A DNA stretch of 64,000 nucleotides from Salinimicrobium sediminis (lineage in GTDB: Bacteria > Bacteroidota > Bacteroidia > Flavobacteriales > Flavobacteriaceae), in the NCBI RefSeq assembly GCF_900215295.1, contig NZ_OCMF01000001.1:1364001-1428000 (forward strand), given 5' to 3'. The position numbers and the translations under genes were made by a program. Below the pieces are notes generated by a model that did not search any database, was not told the DNA's origin, and saw nothing but the letters and a program-made list of their open reading frames with translations. Below, piece by piece: positions 61,025 through 64,000 of the stretch. Each line of letters opens with the position of its first letter. The first letter of the stretch is position 1.

Positions 61025-63214
61025 TTATTTTGAGGTTGTTGAATTCACCATTTTAATATCTGTGCCCAAACGTTGGATGTAAGCGATCAAAGCGACGATC
61101 TCGCGGTCTTTCATTTCCACAAAGTCAAGTCCGTTCTCTTCTGCATACTTTTTGTCTGCTTCATAAGTAGCAACAAAGTCCGGATCGTTGTAGAGATTCT
61201 GCTGAATTTTGGTAGCCTGCTCCTCCATCAATGCCTGTGCATTCGCAATTTCGGCTTCGGTATAGGGTACTCCTAACTTAACCATGGCTTCCATTTTTGC
61301 TTCGGTGTTAGATCGGTCATGTTTATCAGTGATCAGCCATTTATATCCCGGCATTATAGATCCTGCAGAGGTGCTTTGCGGGTCATACATATGGTTAAAG
61401 TGCCAGTTGTCTGAATATTTTCCGCCTATCCTCATGAGATCGGGTCCGGTACGTTTACTTCCCCACAGGAATGGGTGATCGTAGACGTATTCTCCAGCCT
61501 TGGAATATTCTCCATAACGTTCTACCTCACTTCTAAAAGGGCGAATCATTTGAGAGTGACAGGAGACACAGCTTTCTCTAATATAAATATCTCTTCCTTC
61601 CAATTCCAGCGGAGTGTAAGGCTTTACGCTGGTAATTGTTGGGATATTTGATTTCACCAGCAGGGTAGGAACGATTTGAATTATTCCTCCAATCAAGATG
61701 GCAATAGTTGCAAGAATTGTCAACTGCACCGGTTTGCGTTCCAGCCAGGTGTGGAAACCTTCCCCCACAAGTCTTCTGTTGCTGATCTTTTGAAGTGGTG
61801 CTGCTTCAGCCAGTTCGTCAGTAACTTCAGAACCACTTCTAATTGTTTTATAAACGTTGTACAGGAGAATAAACATTCCGCAGATGTACATGCTTCCGCC
61901 TATTGCTCTAAACCAGTACATCGGCATGATCTCTGTCACTGTTTCGAGGAAGTTTCCATAGACAAGCGTTCCATCAGGGTTAAACTGTTTCCACATAGAG
62001 GCCTGTACAAATCCTGCAACATACATTGGCAGGGCATAAAGAATGATCCCTAAGGTGCCTGTCCAGAAATGTGCGTTTGCAAGTTTGATAGAATATAATT
62101 TTGTCTTGAACATTCTGGGAACAAGCCAGTACACCATTCCAAAAGTTAAGAACCCGTTCCAGGCAAGAGCGCCCACGTGAACGTGTGCAATAACCCAGTC
62201 GCTAAAATGTGCTATGGCATTCACATTTTTGAGGGACAGCATGGGGCCTTCAAAAGTTGCCATTCCGTATCCGGTAATAGCTACTACCATAAATTTAAGT
62301 ACAGGATCTGCTTTTACTTTATCCCAGGCACCGCGTAGGGTTAGCAATCCGTTGATCATTCCACCCCATGATGGCATTAACAGCATTACAGAAAATGCTA
62401 CCCCCAGGTTCTGTGCCCAGTCGGGCAAAGAAGAATATAAGAGGTGGTGTGGTCCTGCCCAGATGTATATAAATATTAAGGACCAGAAGTGGATGATGGA
62501 TAATTTATAAGAATACACGGGTCTGTTCGCAGCCTTGGGAACAAAATAATACATAAGGCCAAGGAAAGGAGTAGTAAGGAAGAATGCCACGGCATTGTGA
62601 CCATACCACCATTGAACAAGTGCATCCTGCACCCCTGCGTAAACCGAATAACTTTTAAACAAACCTACAGGAATTGCAAGGCTGTTAAAAATGTGAAGTA
62701 CGGCAACGGTGACAAAAGTTGCAATGTAAAACCAGATGGCAACATACAGGTGTCGTTGTCTTCTTTTAAAAATTGTAGCGATTAGGTTCCAGCCAAAAAC
62801 CACCCAAACAACAGCAATGGCAATGTCAAAAGGCCATTCCAGCTCTGCATATTCTTTTGAGCTGGTGAATCCCATGGGTAGGGTAATAGCGGCACCTACA
62901 ATGATCGCCTGCCAACCCCAAAAGTTGATCTTGCTCAGGATGTTGCTGTACATTCTCGCTTTTAGCAATCGCTGGGTGGAGTAATAGACTCCTGCGAAGA
63001 TGGCGTTACCTACAAAGGCAAAAATTACTGCATTGGTATGCAGGGGACGAAGGCGTCCAAAACTCAGCCAGGAAATCCCGTCTGTAAGGTTTGGAAATAA
63101 AAATAAGAAAGCCAGTAGTAGCCCGACTGACATTCCAATGACGCCCCAGAACAGGGTGGCGTAGAGGAAGTTTTTTACGATTTTGTTGTCGTAGTAGAAC
63201 TGTTGCAATTCCAT
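61025..63214 (-). CDS. ccoN: Fused cbb3 oxidase subunits I and II (CcoN-CcoO)
   Basis: 729 residues. Residues 1-480 are CcoN, with about twelve spans, haem/copper ligands in RPLHTNAVIF, WWYGHNAVAFF, IWAGPHHLLY and HVHVGALAWNG. Then a span and the CcoO cytochrome c domain with CVSCH (549-553) and a Met ligand in MPG (about 621). The N-O fusion is typical of Bacteroidetes. It is the catalytic core of a high-affinity terminal oxidase for low oxygen. ccoS starts three bases upstream. Confidence 0.97.
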   Translation of the reverse strand: MELQQFYYDNKIVKNFLYATLFWGVIGMSVGLLLAFLFLFPNLTDGISWLSFGRLRPLHTNAVIFAFVGNAIFAGVYYSTQRLLKARMYSNILSKINFWGWQAIIVGAAITLPMGFTSSKEYAELEWPFDIAIAVVWVVFGWNLIATIFKRRQRHLYVAIWFYIATFVTVAVLHIFNSLAIPVGLFKSYSVYAGVQDALVQWWYGHNAVAFFLTTPFLGLMYYFVPKAANRPVYSYKLSIIHFWSLIFIYIWAGPHHLLYSSLPDWAQNLGVAFSVMLLMPSWGGMINGLLTLRGAWDKVKADPVLKFMVVAITGYGMATFEGPMLSLKNVNAIAHFSDWVIAHVHVGALAWNGFLTFGMVYWLVPRMFKTKLYSIKLANAHFWTGTLGIILYALPMYVAGFVQASMWKQFNPDGTLVYGNFLETVTEIMPMYWFRAIGGSMYICGMFILLYNVYKTIRSGSEVTDELAEAAPLQKISNRRLVGEGFHTWLERKPVQLTILATIAILIGGIIQIVPTLLVKSNIPTITSVKPYTPLELEGRDIYIRESCVSCHSQMIRPFRSEVERYGEYSKAGEYVYDHPFLWGSKRTGPDLMRIGGKYSDNWHFNHMYDPQSTSAGSIMPGYKWLITDKHDRSNTEAKMEAMVKLGVPYTEAEIANAQALMEEQATKIQQNLYNDPDFVATYEADKKYAEENGLDFVEMKDREIVALIAYIQRLGTDIKMVNSTTSK

Positions 63215-63216
63215 AC

Positions 63217-63405
63217 TTAATTGTCTTGTTTAATTTTTACGGGTTTTGTTGATTTCTCTTTTACAAGCTCATCCTCAAAAAGAATACGCACAGACGGAGT
63301 GTAGTCATCATCAAACTGACCATTACGAACAGCTATGATGAAAACAATGAAAAAGACTACCGCTACAATAATGCTTATCGTAAGGAGTAAATAGATGACG
63401 CTCAT
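63217..63405 (-). CDS. ccoS: cbb3 assembly protein CcoS
   Basis: 62 residues: one N-terminal span (LLLTISIIVAVVFFIVFIIAV), then the family motif NGQFDDDYTPSVRIL. First gene of the operon. In related genomes a copper P-type ATPase (ccoI) usually precedes it, but here nirK stands divergently in that place and ccoI is not seen in the window. Confidence 0.93.
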   Translation of the reverse strand: MSVIYLLLTISIIVAVVFFIVFIIAVRNGQFDDDYTPSVRILFEDELVKEKSTKPVKIKQDN

Positions 63406-63422
63406 ACCTATTTAATTAGGTG

Positions 63423-63466
63423 CAAATCTAAAGGCATTCATTTTTTGGAAATATGATTTCGATCAG
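63423..63466 (-). promoter_or_regulatory. Class II Crp/Fnr-type site and -7 element of the cbb3 operon
   Basis: ATGA-TTTCGA-TCAG (63453-63466), centre 36.5 bases from the end of a perfect -7 element, TAGATTTG (63423-63430, minus strand). Start near 63418, leader of about 13 bases. Confidence 0.85.
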
Positions 63467-63505
63467 GTTTAGGGACAAAAACATCCTGAAAAAAATTCAG
63501 CATAT

Positions 63506-63549
63506 ATGATTACGCTCATATCTCGGGCTGAACTTAATTAGGACATTTG
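63506..63549 (+). promoter_or_regulatory. Class II Crp/Fnr-type site and -7 element of nirK
   Basis: ATGA-TTACGC-TCAT (63506-63519), centre 36.5 bases before the end of GAcaTTTG (63542-63549). Start near 63554, leader of about 27 bases. Separate from the cco site, with 53 bases between centres. Confidence 0.8.
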
Positions 63550-63580
63550 TATCTGAAATTAAAATCAAATACATCTGATC

Positions 63581-64000
63581 ATGAAAAATTCTAAAAAAAC
63601 CAAAAAAGGATTAATAGTAGGTTTCTTTTTCGCGGCCCTCTTTGCCGGGCTGTTCAGCTCTTGTGAAAAAGCGGTAGCGGCAAAGGAAGATCCCGAATCA
63701 ATGAAAGTATATGGTGAAAGCGAGGCAGAGATGACCGCTCCTCCTTTCGTGCCCAGACCTGTTGGGAAAAGAGCTGCCACCAAGCTTATCGTTAACATGG
63801 AAGTTATCGAAAAAGAGATGGAAATGAGCGACGGCGTAACTTACGTGTATTGGACCTTTGACGGTACAGTTCCCGGAAGTTTCATTCGTACCAGAGTGGG
63901 AGATGAGATCGAATTCCACTTTAAAAACCACCCCGACTCAAAATTACCTCACAACATTGACCTTCACGCAGTGACCGGTCCCGGAGGTGGAGCCGAGTCT
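63581..64000 (+). CDS. nirK: Copper-containing nitrite reductase (NO-forming), 3' partial
   Basis: The frame runs from ATG 63581 to the window end (140 residues visible). The signal has a lipobox-like FSSC (C28), so it is probably a lipoprotein in the periplasm. The cupredoxin domain 1 shows [11 protein letters not shown], then [12 protein letters not shown] with H124 (type 1 copper) and H129 (type 2 copper), as in AcNiR MPHNVDFH. It reduces nitrite to NO in denitrification. The remainder with the Cys and Met copper ligands is outside. It is divergent from the cbb3 operon and has its own Fnr-type site. Confidence 0.93.
   Translation, partial: MKNSKKTKKGLIVGFFFAALFAGLFSSCEKAVAAKEDPESMKVYGESEAEMTAPPFVPRPVGKRAATKLIVNMEVIEKEMEMSDGVTYVYWTFDGTVPGSFIRTRVGDEIEFHFKNHPDSKLPHNIDLHAVTGPGGGAES

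Noticed and set aside
1-64000. CRISPR array, insertion sequence, prophage or integrated element
   Set aside because: No regularly spaced direct repeats, transposase, integrase or recombinase genes, or abrupt composition change were seen.

Overview
The window is chromosomal DNA from a member of the Bacteroidetes, most probably a marine Flavobacteriaceae of the Gramella/Salinimicrobium/Salegentibacter type (genus is a guess). Support: -7 promoter elements of the Bacteroidetes form TAnnTTTG, a fused CcoN-CcoO oxidase subunit, a PorT-like barrel, a DUF2723 glycosyltransferase-like protein, ExbB/ExbD clusters, and the gene order rplM-rpsI-rpsB-tsf-pyrH-frr. Almost everything is ordinary core genome. 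I see no insertion sequence, prophage, integrase or CRISPR array.

Layout. 1-4 kb: sucA (5' end outside the window) and sucB. 4-8 kb: retropepsin-like protease, TatD hydrolase, acyltransferase, asparaginase I, tRNA-Ser(GGA). 8-11 kb: ExbB, a small membrane protein, two ExbD proteins, and an outer-membrane barrel. 11-18.5 kb (minus): PAP2-like membrane protein, rpoN, asnS, an RND/MMPL exporter, frr, pyrH. 19-23.4 kb (minus): tsf, rpsB, rpsI, rplM, AI-2E family permease. 23.7-30.5 kb: polA, sugar MFS, glycosylasparaginase, metallophosphoesterase. 30.5-34.7 kb (minus): a Crp/Fnr regulator followed by a TolC-HlyD-ABC-2 permease exporter. 35-45 kb: a cysteine-less thioredoxin, a lipoprotein, a DUF2892 protein, a Tricorn-type S41 protease, a deacetylase plus DUF2723 pair, and tRNA-Gln(TTG). 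45.7-50.7 kb (plus): an AsmA-like protein, a radical-SAM DNA-repair pair, and hemN. 51-56.7 kb (minus): truncated globin, second Crp/Fnr regulator with thioredoxin, CoA-transferase, two YceI proteins around a porin. 57-63.4 kb (minus): a complete cbb3 oxidase operon (ccoS-ccoNO-ccoQ-ccoP-ccoG-cupin-fixH-SafE-like). It is divergent from nirK, a copper nitrite reductase cut by the window end.

The most interesting signal is regulatory. Seven promoters carry a palindrome of the form TGA-N6-TCA whose centre lies exactly 36.5 bases before the last base of a degenerate TAnnTTTG element. This is the geometry of a class II (-41.5) Crp/Fnr activator site. The promoters are those of nirK, the cbb3 operon, hemN, the membrane protein-globin pair, the YceI-porin cluster, a DUF2892 gene and the TolC-HlyD-permease exporter. 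Together they look like a low-oxygen/nitrogen-oxide regulon covering respiration, anaerobic haem synthesis, NO or O2 binding by the globin, and several genes of unknown role. The two Crp/Fnr proteins encoded here lack the cysteines of oxygen-sensing FNR. They differ at the recognition-helix residue that in FNR reads the first base of TTGA. The sites fall into the same two classes: TTGA at the exporter and non-TTGA at the other six.

Other points worth a look: a PolA whose proofreading motif Exo I is altered, a thioredoxin without its CxxC, a 34-residue membrane protein after sucB, a probably leaderless TatD mRNA, an ExbD with a periplasmic CxxC insertion, and several palindromic or tandem intergenic repeats.
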